Shown here piece by piece: positions 16,670 through 24,969 of a stretch of DNA of 35,795 nt (position 1 is the stretch's first letter; every line of letters begins with the position of its first letter). Below the pieces are notes generated by a model. That model was given only the letters and a program-made list of their open reading frames with translations. It had not been told where the DNA came from and searched no databases. The position numbers and the translations under genes are program-made. The DNA comes from an uncultured Parabacteroides sp. (lineage in GTDB: Bacteria; Bacteroidota; Bacteroidia; Bacteroidales; Tannerellaceae): the NCBI GenBank assembly GCA_947036995.1, contig CAMQTD010000008.1, positions 1 through 35,795 on the forward strand, read 5' to 3'.

Positions 16670-17104
16670 TTACACATTTTGATTTTGAACATCATAGTCA
16701 CGTCGAACTACAAACTTAGTAGTAACTGGAAGCTTTTGAGCAGCCAAGCGTAATGCTTCTTTAGCTGTTTCAAAAGAAACTCCTTCAATCTCGAAAATCA
16801 AACGACCTGGAGTAACGGGAGCCACAAAACCTTCTGGCGCACCTTTACCTTTACCCATACGTACCTCTGCAGGCTTCTTTGTAATTGGCTTATCTGGGAA
16901 AATTCTTACCCAAACTTGACCTTGACGCTGCATATGACGCGTTACTGCAATACGGGCTGCCTCAATTTGACGACCTGTAATCCATTTCGTCTCTAATGAC
17001 TTTATTCCAAAAGAACCAAAAGCCAACTGAGTACCGCGTTGAGCATTGCCCTTCATGCGACCTTTTTGTTGTCTTCTGAACTTTGTCTTTTTTGGTTGTA
17101 ACAT
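16670..17104 (-). CDS. rplP: 50S ribosomal protein uL16
   Basis: 144 aa. [19 protein letters not shown], then [38 protein letters not shown] and the loop [18 protein letters not shown] that approaches the peptidyl-transferase centre and tRNAs. Essential for late 50S maturation. It follows rpsC by 19 nt. Confidence 0.98.
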   Translation of the reverse strand: MLQPKKTKFRRQQKGRMKGNAQRGTQLAFGSFGIKSLETKWITGRQIEAARIAVTRHMQRQGQVWVRIFPDKPITKKPAEVRMGKGKGAPEGFVAPVTPGRLIFEIEGVSFETAKEALRLAAQKLPVTTKFVVRRDYDVQNQNV

Positions 17105-17123
17105 CTGTTCTTTATTCTAACGT

Positions 17124-17858
17124 TTAACGATTAGGTTTTCTTCTTTTGAAGTTCTTCTCTCTACTGCCACCAGCATTATCAGTTCTACGACCTGCATCTT
17201 TTGTAGAAGTAAAGTTCGGAGATAAATCTCTTTTACCATATACTTCGCCTTTGCAAATCCAAACTTTAACACCAAGTAAACCTACCTTTGTTAACGCTTC
17301 AGCAAGAGCATAATCAATGTCAGCTCTAAGTGTATGCAACGGAGTTCTTCCTTCTTTATACATTTCTGAACGAGCCATTTCAGCACCATTCAAACGACCA
17401 GAAACTTGCACTTTAATACCCTCTGCACCCATTCTCATGGTAGCTGCAATCGCCATCTTGATGGCACGACGGTAAGCAATCTTACCTTCTAATTGACGAG
17501 CAATATTATTAGCAACAATAACAGCATCCAGTTCAGGTCTTTTTACTTCAAAGATGTTAATTTGAACCTCTTTGTCAGTAATTTTTTTCAACTCCTCTTT
17601 CAATTTGTCTACTTCTTGACCACCTTTACCAATAATGATACCTGGACGTGACGTACATACAGTAATTGTAACCAATTTCAATGTACGTTCAATAACAATA
17701 CGTGATACACTTGCTTTAGCTAAACGAGCATTTAAATATTTACGAATTTTGCTATCTTCTAACAAAGTTTCGCCATATTTATTGCCGCCATACCAATTGG
17801 AATCCCAACCACGGATAATTCCTAAACGATTACTAATCGGATTAACTTTTTGTCCCAT
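17124..17858 (-). CDS. rpsC: 30S ribosomal protein uS3
   Basis: 244 aa. [20 protein letters not shown] at the start, the KH-domain GxxG loop in [20 protein letters not shown], and the C-terminal domain with [18 protein letters not shown] and [13 protein letters not shown]. An Arg/Lys/Gly-rich tail of about 20 residues ends the protein. uS3 lines the mRNA entry channel and has helicase-related residues there. It follows rplV by 6 nt. Confidence 0.98.
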   Translation of the reverse strand: MGQKVNPISNRLGIIRGWDSNWYGGNKYGETLLEDSKIRKYLNARLAKASVSRIVIERTLKLVTITVCTSRPGIIIGKGGQEVDKLKEELKKITDKEVQINIFEVKRPELDAVIVANNIARQLEGKIAYRRAIKMAIAATMRMGAEGIKVQVSGRLNGAEMARSEMYKEGRTPLHTLRADIDYALAEALTKVGLLGVKVWICKGEVYGKRDLSPNFTSTKDAGRRTDNAGGSREKNFKRRKPNR

Positions 17859-17864
17859 CTACAA

Positions 17865-18272
17865 TTAATTTTGACTCTCGTTATTACGTGTATCTACAAA
17901 CAGAGAAACGTGATTCGAGCGTTTACGAATTCTGTATCCTCTTCCTTGTGGAGCTGGTCTCATTCTCTTCAACATTGTAGCAGAATCTACACTTACTGAA
18001 GTTATGAACAACTCACCACTATCTGCTTTGCGCTCATTCTTCTGTTCCCAATTGGCAACAGCAGAACGAAGCAATTTCTCTACTCTAGCAGCAGCTTCTT
18101 TATTAGAAAACTTCAAAACACCAAGGGCTCTACTAACTTCCATTCCACGAATCATATCTACAACTAAGCGCATTTTACGCGGTGAAGTAGGTACATTCTG
18201 CAATGTAGCAAAATACATGGTTTTTTGGGCTTCTTTTCTTTTTTCGGCTGATATTCTTTTTCTAGCACCCAT
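17865..18272 (-). CDS. rplV: 50S ribosomal protein uL22
   Basis: 135 aa. [20 protein letters not shown] is the signature helix, and the beta-hairpin ([19 protein letters not shown]) reaches into the exit tunnel, where macrolide resistance changes map in other bacteria. There is an N-terminal basic extension of about 18 residues ([18 protein letters not shown]) before the usual start of the core. It follows rpsS after a 45-nt gap that contains a weak TTCAG/CTGAA hairpin (18292-18304). Confidence 0.97.
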   Translation of the reverse strand: MGARKRISAEKRKEAQKTMYFATLQNVPTSPRKMRLVVDMIRGMEVSRALGVLKFSNKEAAARVEKLLRSAVANWEQKNERKADSGELFITSVSVDSATMLKRMRPAPQGRGYRIRKRSNHVSLFVDTRNNESQN

Positions 18273-18317
18273 TTAATTGATTCTTTTTTATTTCAGACCC
18301 TGAATTCCTGTTAGTAA

Positions 18318-18587
18318 TTACTTTTTCTTGTTACCACCATGACCACGGAATGTACGAGTTGGTGAAAACTCACCTAACTTGTGACCAACCATGTTTTCGG
18401 TTACAAAAACAGGAATAAATTTATTTCCATTATGAACTGCAATAGTATGGCCTACAAAATCAGGCGAAATCATTGAAGCTCTTGCCCATGTCTTAATTAC
18501 AGCTTTTTTATCTGACTCATTTAATGTCAGTACTTTCTTTTCAAGCTTTATATTAATATACGGGCCTTTTTTTAACGAACGACTCAT
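18318..18587 (-). CDS. rpsS: 30S ribosomal protein uS19
   Basis: 89 aa. [38 protein letters not shown], and [20 protein letters not shown] are all family signatures. uS19 forms a complex with uS13 in the 30S head and contacts the A-site tRNA region. It follows rplB by 20 nt. Confidence 0.98.
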   Translation of the reverse strand: MSRSLKKGPYINIKLEKKVLTLNESDKKAVIKTWARASMISPDFVGHTIAVHNGNKFIPVFVTENMVGHKLGEFSPTRTFRGHGGNKKK

Positions 18588-18607
18588 AGTTTACTTAATT
18601 AATCAGT

Positions 18608-19432
18608 TTACTTCTTTCTTCTCTCAACAATATACTTAGAAGAGTGCTTCTTAGGTGCTCTTGTTTTCAAGCCCTTAGCTAATAAGCCTTTTCTAGATCT
18701 AGGATGACCTCCAGACGAACGTCCTTCACCACCACCCATTGGGTGATCAACTGGATTCATTACAACTCCACGGTTACGAGGACGACGACCAAGCCATCTT
18801 GAGCGACCGGCTTTACCTGATTTCTCAAGTGCGTGATCAGAGTTACCAACACTTCCAACTGTAGCTTTACAAGATGAAAGAATCTTACGTGTTTCCCCTG
18901 AAGGCATTCTCAAAATCACATAGTCACCTTCTCTTGAAGTTAGCTGTGCAAAAGCACCTGCCGAACGAACCAATTTAGCACCTTGTCCTGGACGTAATTC
19001 AACGTTGTGAACAATAGTACCAACTGGTATGTTTACTAAAGGTAAAGTATTACCTACTTCAGGAGCTGCTTCGCTACCTGACATCACTGTTTGACCAACT
19101 TCCAATCCGTTTGGAGCAATAATATAACTTTTTGCTCCGTCAACGTAATACAATAAAGCGATACGAGAAGTACGATTTGGATCATACTCAATCGTTTTTA
19201 CTGTAGCAGGAATGCCATCCTTGTTTCTCTTGAAATCGATAAAACGATACTTTTGCTTATGACCACCACCTAAGTAGCGCATTGTCATTTTACCAGTGTT
19301 GTTACGACCTCCGGTATTTTTTTTACCTATTACAAGAGACTTTTCTGGTGTACTTGCAGTGATTGTATCAAATGCACCAATAACTTTGTGTCTCTGCCCC
19401 GGTGTTGTGGGCTTTAATTTCCGTATTCCCAT
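18608..19432 (-). CDS. rplB: 50S ribosomal protein uL2
   Basis: 274 aa. It has the OB-fold and SH3-like domains and the C-terminal extension with [19 protein letters not shown], whose His is the conserved residue near the peptidyl-transferase centre, ending [10 protein letters not shown]. uL2 joins the subunits (bridge B7b) and is required for peptidyl transfer. It follows rplW by 8 nt. Confidence 0.98.
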   Translation of the reverse strand: MGIRKLKPTTPGQRHKVIGAFDTITASTPEKSLVIGKKNTGGRNNTGKMTMRYLGGGHKQKYRFIDFKRNKDGIPATVKTIEYDPNRTSRIALLYYVDGAKSYIIAPNGLEVGQTVMSGSEAAPEVGNTLPLVNIPVGTIVHNVELRPGQGAKLVRSAGAFAQLTSREGDYVILRMPSGETRKILSSCKATVGSVGNSDHALEKSGKAGRSRWLGRRPRNRGVVMNPVDHPMGGGEGRSSGGHPRSRKGLLAKGLKTRAPKKHSSKYIVERRKK

Positions 19433-19440
19433 TTTTCTAT

Positions 19441-19734
19441 TTAGATATTACTAAAGAAATCAATTGATTCACCGTCTTTCAACGTTACGATGGCTTTCTT
19501 AAAAGAAGATTGTTTACCGTGAACAACGCCAGCTTTTGTATTACGACTTTTTCTCTTTCCAGAGTAATTCATCGTGTTTACGTCCACTACTGTTACTTTA
19601 TACATATCTTCAATAGCCTGTTTAATTTGCAACTTATTAGCAGCAGGAGAAACTCTAAAACCAAAACGATTTGACATCTTCTCGGTAATTGCAGTTTGCT
19701 TCTCTGTTACAATAGGTTTAATAATAATTCCCAT
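19441..19734 (-). CDS. rplW: 50S ribosomal protein uL23
   Basis: 97 aa. [20 protein letters not shown] is the family start, [20 protein letters not shown] the core, and [11 protein letters not shown] the internal loop. uL23 sits at the tunnel exit and is the ribosomal docking site of trigger factor, whose gene (tig) begins the opposite end of this window. A perfect AGGAGG lies 6 nt before the ATG, overlapping the last codon of rplD. Confidence 0.97.
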   Translation of the reverse strand: MGIIIKPIVTEKQTAITEKMSNRFGFRVSPAANKLQIKQAIEDMYKVTVVDVNTMNYSGKRKSRNTKAGVVHGKQSSFKKAIVTLKDGESIDFFSNI

Positions 19735-19740
19735 TATTTT

Positions 19741-19746
19741 CCTCCT
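19741..19746 (-). promoter_or_regulatory. Perfect Shine-Dalgarno AGGAGG before rplW
   Basis: The minus strand reads AGGAGG, then 6 nt, then ATG. It lies almost wholly in the 11-nt gap after the rplD stop, so it is not imposed by coding. Together with the site before rplF it is one of only two full consensus sites I found in front of ribosomal genes here. Confidence 0.85.
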
Positions 19747-20375
19747 TATGCTTTAAAAAGATTTTCAATAGCAGCAACTGAACTTTCTGTAAGAACTAAA
19801 CAACCAGTATTTAGGATCTTATAAGTATTTAATTCAGAAGCAGTTATAATACTTGTCTTTTCAAGATTACGAGAAGACAAATATACAAAATTATTTCTCT
19901 CAGAAAGCACCAAAAGAAGCTTTTTATCAGCGACTTTCAGATTTTTTGTGATAGTGATAAATTCCTTAGTTTTAGGAGTTTCCATATTGAAATTTTCCAC
20001 AACTAAAATTGCATCGCTTTGTGCTTTGTAAGTCAAAGCAGATCTACGAGCAAGACCTTTCACCTTTTTGTTAAGTTTGAACTCATAGTCTCTTGGTCTA
20101 GGACCGAAACAACGAGCACCACCTACTAAAAGAGGAGATTTAATATCACCACGACGAGCACCGCCGCCACCTTTTTGCTTAATAAGCTTACGTCTACTAC
20201 CTGACAATTCACTTCTCTCTTTCGATTTGTGAGTTCCTTGACGTTGGTTAGCCAAATACTGCTTTACATCTAAGTAAATAGCATGATCATTTGGTTCAAT
20301 ACCAAAGATAGCATCGCTTAAAGTTACCTTTCTTCCGGTATCTTCACCTTTTACATTATATACGCTCAGTTCCAT
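19746..20375 (-). CDS. rplD: 50S ribosomal protein uL4
   Basis: 209 aa. [19 protein letters not shown] opens it. The extended tunnel loop contains [20 protein letters not shown] and [20 protein letters not shown]. The C-terminal domain has [19 protein letters not shown]. uL4 helps line the exit tunnel; in E. coli it represses the S10 operon by transcription attenuation. Its ATG overlaps the rplC stop by one base, indicating coupled translation. Confidence 0.98.
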   Translation of the reverse strand: MELSVYNVKGEDTGRKVTLSDAIFGIEPNDHAIYLDVKQYLANQRQGTHKSKERSELSGSRRKLIKQKGGGGARRGDIKSPLLVGGARCFGPRPRDYEFKLNKKVKGLARRSALTYKAQSDAILVVENFNMETPKTKEFITITKNLKVADKKLLLVLSERNNFVYLSSRNLEKTSIITASELNTYKILNTGCLVLTESSVAAIENLFKA

Positions 20376-20992
20376 TATTTTTCAATTAATAAGATTGAAC
20401 CTTTAGCACCTGGAACAGAACCTTTAATCAATAAAAGATTGTGTTCTGGTATTACTTTGATCACTTGAAGATTTTGAACAGTAACTCTTTCGTTACCCAT
20501 TTGTCCGGCCATACGCATTCCTTTGAATACTCTTGCAGGATAAGAACATGCACCAATAGAACCTGGAGCACGAAGACGGTTATGTTGACCGTGAGTCGCT
20601 TGACCCACACCAGCAAAACCATGACGCTTAACAACACCTTGGAAACCTTTTCCTTTAGATGTACCTGCAATATCAACAAATAATGAATCTTCAAATAAAT
20701 CTACAGTGATAACATCACCTAGATTGTATTTTACTTCGTAATTCTTGAACTCGGCCAAGTGTCTCTTTGGTGTTACTCCAGCTTTCTTGAAGTGACCCAT
20801 TTCTGGGTTAGTAGTATGTTTCTCCTTTTTGTCTTGGAAACCTACTTGAACAGCTTCGTAGCCATCCACTTCAATTGATTTAACCTGAGTAACTACACAA
20901 GGACCAACTTCGATAACAGTGCATGGAAGATTTTTTCCATCGGCGCTGAAAACGGATGTCATTCCGATTTTTTTTCCTAATAATCCTGGCAT
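20375..20992 (-). CDS. rplC: 50S ribosomal protein uL3
   Basis: 205 aa, the short bacterial form. [20 protein letters not shown], then [19 protein letters not shown], and [19 protein letters not shown], including the Gln that is N5-methylated by PrmB in E. coli. uL3 is an early 23S binder near the peptidyl-transferase centre. It follows rpsJ by 21 nt. Confidence 0.98.
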   Translation of the reverse strand: MPGLLGKKIGMTSVFSADGKNLPCTVIEVGPCVVTQVKSIEVDGYEAVQVGFQDKKEKHTTNPEMGHFKKAGVTPKRHLAEFKNYEVKYNLGDVITVDLFEDSLFVDIAGTSKGKGFQGVVKRHGFAGVGQATHGQHNRLRAPGSIGACSYPARVFKGMRMAGQMGNERVTVQNLQVIKVIPEHNLLLIKGSVPGAKGSILLIEK

Positions 20993-21013
20993 TTCACTAA
21001 TTTTTTAAATAAC

Positions 21014-21319
21014 TCACACTTTAATTTCTACTTCTACTCCACTAGGCAATTCTAGTTTCATCAATGCATCAACTGTCTTTGCAGTTGAACTATAAATATC
21101 AATTAATCTCTTATAAGAAGATAATTGAAACTGCTCACGCGCCTTTTTGTTTACAAAAGTCGAACGGTTCACAGTAAAAATACGCTTATGCGTTGGAAGG
21201 GGGATAGGACCGCTAACTACCGCACCGGTCGCCTTCACAGTCTTTACGATCTTCTCTGCAGACTTGTCTACAAGAGTATAATCGTAAGACTTAAGTTTAA
21301 TTCTGATCTTTTGGCTCAT
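21014..21319 (-). CDS. rpsJ: 30S ribosomal protein uS10
   Basis: 101 aa. [20 protein letters not shown], then [20 protein letters not shown], and the C-terminal [16 protein letters not shown]. uS10 belongs to the 30S head and also takes part in NusB/NusG-dependent antitermination. It follows fusA directly (21 nt); tuf, which lies between them in many bacteria, is absent. Confidence 0.98.
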   Translation of the reverse strand: MSQKIRIKLKSYDYTLVDKSAEKIVKTVKATGAVVSGPIPLPTHKRIFTVNRSTFVNKKAREQFQLSSYKRLIDIYSSTAKTVDALMKLELPSGVEVEIKV

Positions 21320-21340
21320 ATCTATTTATATGTTTCTTAA

Positions 21341-23470
21341 TTATTTGATCAAATCTACGCGACCATTAACTTCAGCTAATACCTCCTTAGCAATCGATCC
21401 CGATACTGGAGAATAGTGAGAAAATGCCATTGTAGATGTTGCACGTCCAGATGTAATTGTACGTAAAGCCGTAACATAACCGAACATTTCTGCAAGTGGT
21501 GTTTTTGCTTTAACGATTCTTGCACCAGAACGATTTGACTCCATTCCTTCTACTTGACCGCGACGCTTATTTAAGTCACCAATTACATCACCCATACTTT
21601 CTTCTGGTGTAACAACTTCTATCTTCATGATTGGCTCCATCAAAGCAGGACCTGCTTTTTCTGATGCACTCTTGAATGCTAGAACGCCACAAAGTTCGAA
21701 AGACAATTGATCAGAGTCAACTGGGTGGAAAGATCCATCAATCAAAGTTACCTTCAATGTATCTAGAGCATAACCTGCCAAAACACCATTCTTCATTGCT
21801 TTCAAGAATCCTTTTTGAACAGAAGGGACAAATTCCTTAGGAATATTACCACCTTTAACCTCATCAATAAATTGTAATTCGCCTTCGAATGACTCATCAG
21901 CTGGCTCAACGCGAACGATGATATCAGCAAATTTACCACGACCTCCAGATTGTTTTTTGTAAACCTCACGAAGCTCAACTGATTTCGTGATAGCCTCTTT
22001 ATAAGATACTTGTGGACGTCCTTGGTTACATTCCACTTTGAACTCGCGACGCAAACGGTCTACGATGATATCCAAGTGAAGCTCACCCATTCCGCTAATA
22101 ACTGTTTGACCAGTATCTTCGTGTGTTTGAACACGGAACGTTGGATCCTCTTCAGCTAATTTAGCTAGACCCATACCTAATTTATCCATATCTTTTTGAG
22201 TTTTAGGCTCAATAGAAATACCGATAACTGGCTCAGGGAAGTCCATAGACTCAAGAGTGATTGGATTGTTTTCGTCACAAAGTGTATCACCTGTACGAAT
22301 ATCTTTAAAACCAACACCAGCACCAATATCACCACAACCAATCACGTCCATAGGATTTTGCTTGTTTGAGTGCATCTGGAATAAACGTGAAATACGTTCT
22401 TTTTTACCTGATCTTGTATTGTATACATAAGAACCTGCTGGAAGCTCTCCCGAATAAACGCGGAAGAAACAAAGACGACCAACAAAAGGGTCTGTTGCGA
22501 TCTTAAATGCCAAAGCACAAAGAGGCTCATCACCTGAAGCTTTACGAGTCAAAACAATCTCACTATCATCTGGATCTAATCCTTCAACAAATTCTGCATC
22601 AGCAGGACTTGGTAGGTAATCACATACAGCATCTAGTAATTTTTGAACACCTTTGTTTTTGAATGATGATCCACAAATCATTGGATTGATTTGCATAGAT
22701 AACGTACCCTTACGGATAGCGCTCTTGATCTCATCTTCAGTAATAGTAGCAGGATCGTCAAAAAATTTCTCCATTAAAGCATCGTCACACTCAGCTAAAA
22801 CTTCAAGCATTTTTTCTCTCCACTCTTGAGCTTCTGCTAACAAGTTTGCTGGAATCTCTTCTTCAGAGTAATCAGCACCCATTGTTTCATCATGCCAAAG
22901 AATAGCTTTCATTACAACTAAGTCAACCACTCCTTTGAATGTCTCTTCAGCTCCAATTGGAATTTGAATAGCACAAGGATTAGCACCTAGAACATCTTTC
23001 AACTGACGTACAACTTCGAAGAAGTTTGCACCAGAACGGTCCATCTTATTAACATAACCAATACGTGGCACATTATATTTATCAGCTTGTCTCCAAACTG
23101 TTTCAGATTGAGGTTCAACTCCACCTACAGCACAAAATGCTGCAACTGCACCATCAAGAATACGTAAAGATCTTTCAACCTCTACAGTAAAGTCAACGTG
23201 TCCTGGAGTATCAATTAAATTGATTTTGAAATTATTATCTTCGTGTTTCCAAAAAGTAGTTGTAGCAGCAGAGGTAATAGTAATACCACGCTCTTGCTCT
23301 TGAGCCATCCAGTCCATAGTTGCAGCACCGTCATGAACTTCACCAATCTTGTGAGTCAATCCTGTGTAAAAAAGAATACGCTCAGAAGTCGTAGTCTTTC
23401 CTGCATCAATATGCGCCATGATACCAATATTTCTGGTATATGGTAGTTGTGAATCTAATGCTTTTGCCAT
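21341..23470 (-). CDS. fusA: Elongation factor G
   Basis: 709 aa, full length with the five EF-G domains. The GTPase motifs are intact: [15 protein letters not shown] (G1), [11 protein letters not shown] (switch I/G2), DTPGHVDF (G3) and NKMD (G4). Domains III-V include [17 protein letters not shown] and [17 protein letters not shown] drives tRNA-mRNA translocation and, with RRF, ribosome recycling. Position after rpsG shows that it is the canonical str-operon copy rather than an EF-G2 paralogue. Confidence 0.98.
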   Translation of the reverse strand: MAKALDSQLPYTRNIGIMAHIDAGKTTTSERILFYTGLTHKIGEVHDGAATMDWMAQEQERGITITSAATTTFWKHEDNNFKINLIDTPGHVDFTVEVERSLRILDGAVAAFCAVGGVEPQSETVWRQADKYNVPRIGYVNKMDRSGANFFEVVRQLKDVLGANPCAIQIPIGAEETFKGVVDLVVMKAILWHDETMGADYSEEEIPANLLAEAQEWREKMLEVLAECDDALMEKFFDDPATITEDEIKSAIRKGTLSMQINPMICGSSFKNKGVQKLLDAVCDYLPSPADAEFVEGLDPDDSEIVLTRKASGDEPLCALAFKIATDPFVGRLCFFRVYSGELPAGSYVYNTRSGKKERISRLFQMHSNKQNPMDVIGCGDIGAGVGFKDIRTGDTLCDENNPITLESMDFPEPVIGISIEPKTQKDMDKLGMGLAKLAEEDPTFRVQTHEDTGQTVISGMGELHLDIIVDRLRREFKVECNQGRPQVSYKEAITKSVELREVYKKQSGGRGKFADIIVRVEPADESFEGELQFIDEVKGGNIPKEFVPSVQKGFLKAMKNGVLAGYALDTLKVTLIDGSFHPVDSDQLSFELCGVLAFKSASEKAGPALMEPIMKIEVVTPEESMGDVIGDLNKRRGQVEGMESNRSGARIVKAKTPLAEMFGYVTALRTITSGRATSTMAFSHYSPVSGSIAKEVLAEVNGRVDLIK

Positions 23471-23491
23471 TTTATTTTTTCTTATTTTGAA

Positions 23492-23968
23492 TTAGAATCT
23501 AAAGTGTGCAAATGCGCGGTTAGCTTCAGCCATACGGTGCATATCTTCCTTACGTTTGTAAGCACCACCTTGGTTGTTGAATGCATCAACAATTTCAGCA
23601 GATAACTTATCAGCCATAGTCTTACCACCTCTCTTGCGAGAATAAAGGATAAGATTTTTCATACATACGGATTCTTTACGATCAGCGCGGATCTCTGTAG
23701 GAACTTGAAACGTAGCCCCACCTACACGGCGTGACTTCACCTCTACTTGTGGTGTAATATTATCTAAAGCAGCTTTCCAAATCTCTAACGCTGATTTCTC
23801 TTCGTTAGGCAATTTAGTTTTAACTGTTTCTAATGCAGAATAAAAAATCTCGAAGGCAGTATTTTTCTTGCCATCGTACATTAAATGGTTAACGAATTTC
23901 GTTACCGTTACATCACCGAAAACAGGATCTGGAAGGATCTGTCTTTTCTTTGGTTTTGCTTTTCTCAT
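23492..23968 (-). CDS. rpsG: 30S ribosomal protein uS7
   Basis: 158 aa. [19 protein letters not shown], then [40 protein letters not shown], and [15 protein letters not shown] at the end. uS7 is the primary binder that organises the 30S head, contacting E- and P-site tRNA. In E. coli it represses its own operon by binding the rpsL-rpsG intergenic RNA. Here the equivalent gap is 156 nt and contains a well-formed hairpin. Confidence 0.98.
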   Translation of the reverse strand: MRKAKPKKRQILPDPVFGDVTVTKFVNHLMYDGKKNTAFEIFYSALETVKTKLPNEEKSALEIWKAALDNITPQVEVKSRRVGGATFQVPTEIRADRKESVCMKNLILYSRKRGGKTMADKLSAEIVDAFNNQGGAYKRKEDMHRMAEANRAFAHFRF

Positions 23969-24124
23969 TATTATACAAAAATTTTGTTCTTGTTTTTGGT
24001 TGCCTCTTATTTTTTGACTTCAATATTCCCGCTGGAACATTTACTCAACCTGTAGCCTATCCAATTAAACTCAAACCAGTTTTAAATCTTTAAAAAATTC
24101 TCTGTTTGAATAGCGTAATCTAAA
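23969..24124 (-). promoter_or_regulatory. Structured rpsL-rpsG intergenic region; candidate uS7-binding leader
   Basis: In the transcribed direction a hairpin ATGTTCC-AGCG-GGAATAT (24040-24023; 7 pairs including one G-U) lies inside a longer-range pair, GGTTG (24050-24046) with CAACC (24002-23998). The flanks are A/T-rich, and a smooth A-rich run leads into the rpsG ATG. No promoter box is seen. Position matches the E. coli uS7 autoregulatory site between the same two genes. From memory, uS7-type leaders have been proposed for Bacteroidia; I could not check this against an RNA family model. Confidence 0.6.
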
Positions 24125-24532
24125 TTACTTCTTCTTACCTTTTGCTGCTGCTGGTGCACCTGCTTTAGGTCGTTTAGCTCCGTATTTAGAACGTCTTTGC
24201 GTACGTCCACTAACACCTGCTGTATCTAAAGTACCGCGAACGATATGGTAACGTACTCCTGGAAGGTCTTTAACACGACCACCACGTACTAGTACGATTG
24301 AGTGCTCTTGTAAGTTGTGTCCTTCTCCTGGAATATAAGAGTTCACTTCTTTTCCGTTTGTTAAACGAACTCTCGCAACTTTACGCATCGCAGAGTTAGG
24401 TTTTTTTGGTGTTGTTGTATAAACTCTCACACATACACCACGTCTTTGAGGACATGAATCCAATGCTGGAGATTTACCTTTAACAACCAAAGCTACCCTT
24501 CCTTTTCTAACTAATTGCTGAATTGTAGGCAT
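24125..24532 (-). CDS. rpsL: 30S ribosomal protein uS12
   Basis: 135 aa. [20 protein letters not shown], then [20 protein letters not shown], and [19 protein letters not shown]. The lysines of TPKKPN and GRVKDL (K43 and K88 in E. coli numbering) are wild type, so no classical streptomycin-resistance change is present. The Asp of KDLPG is the one that RimO methylthiolates in other bacteria. The Ala/Lys-rich tail (PAAAKGKKK) is somewhat longer than in E. coli. First gene of the supercluster. Confidence 0.98.
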   Translation of the reverse strand: MPTIQQLVRKGRVALVVKGKSPALDSCPQRRGVCVRVYTTTPKKPNSAMRKVARVRLTNGKEVNSYIPGEGHNLQEHSIVLVRGGRVKDLPGVRYHIVRGTLDTAGVSGRTQRRSKYGAKRPKAGAPAAAKGKKK

Positions 24533-24658
24533 TTTTTCTTTTTTTTAAACTTTGAATCTGTTATTATTATGTTGTTTTATTAACTTCACAATTTTAAAGC
24601 ACTGTAAATAGCTCTAAGCCATCCTAAAAACAGAATAAATCTACTTAGTGCACTAAAA
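24533..24658 (-). promoter_or_regulatory. Leader of the str operon before rpsL; candidate uS12-responsive element
   Basis: From the predicted start at about 24658 the leader runs about 126 nt. GCACT pairs with AGTGC, and AGTAG with CTATT just inside, forming an imperfect stem around a loop that contains a small GGCT/AGCT hairpin. The second half is A/T-rich and unstructured up to the ATG. The length and folding exceed what a plain Bacteroidota leader needs. A binding partner is inferred from position only. Confidence 0.5.
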
Positions 24659-24663
24659 CGTTA

Positions 24664-24694
24664 CAAAGTTACGTAAATGTTTCGGTTATACAAC
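24664..24694 (-). promoter_or_regulatory. Main promoter of the ribosomal supercluster
   Basis: On the minus strand the -33 box GTTG (24694-24691) and the -7 box TAACTTTG (24671-24664) are 19 nt apart, a near-perfect Bacteroidota primary promoter. Start predicted at about 24657-24660. I see no other full-consensus promoter between here and the terminator at 6487, but I did not scan every internal position. Confidence 0.85.
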
Positions 24695-24969
24695 GGGTGA
24701 AAACAAGAAGAATAATAATTATTAGTAAGTATTAACATCTTAAGCAAAAGCTGCTACTAAACAATTGCACAGCACCCTGATTGAAATCATTTATTGATTT
24801 TAGAACACATATAAAACGTATACCCTCCCTTCGACAAATACAATATTTGAAGCAAAGCATGCAGTTTATTACCGAATATAGCCAAACATTCCTATAATCA
24901 CATATTATGCAGTTTATTTTATTAAATTCGAAAAGCCACCCCCGTCATTCGTATTTCAAAGTAAGGATA
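24695..24969 (-). other. Non-coding stretch between mutL and the str promoter
   Basis: No coding frame of note in either direction. It holds a 12-base direct repeat (ATGCAGTTTATT on the plus strand at 24859-24870 and 24907-24918, start-to-start 48 bases) and a weak AAATCA/TGATTT hairpin (24784-24800). I found no convincing intrinsic terminator after mutL, so the upstream operon may read into the ribosomal cluster or stop by Rho. Confidence 0.5.

Noticed and set aside
20461-20694. 77-aa second frame on the coding strand inside rplC
   Set aside because: Lies wholly inside a conserved uL3 region in another frame without its own ribosome-binding context.
24784-24800. AAATCA/TGATTT hairpin as a mutL terminator
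   Set aside because: No T-run follows on the minus strand, and it is about 170 nt beyond the mutL stop.
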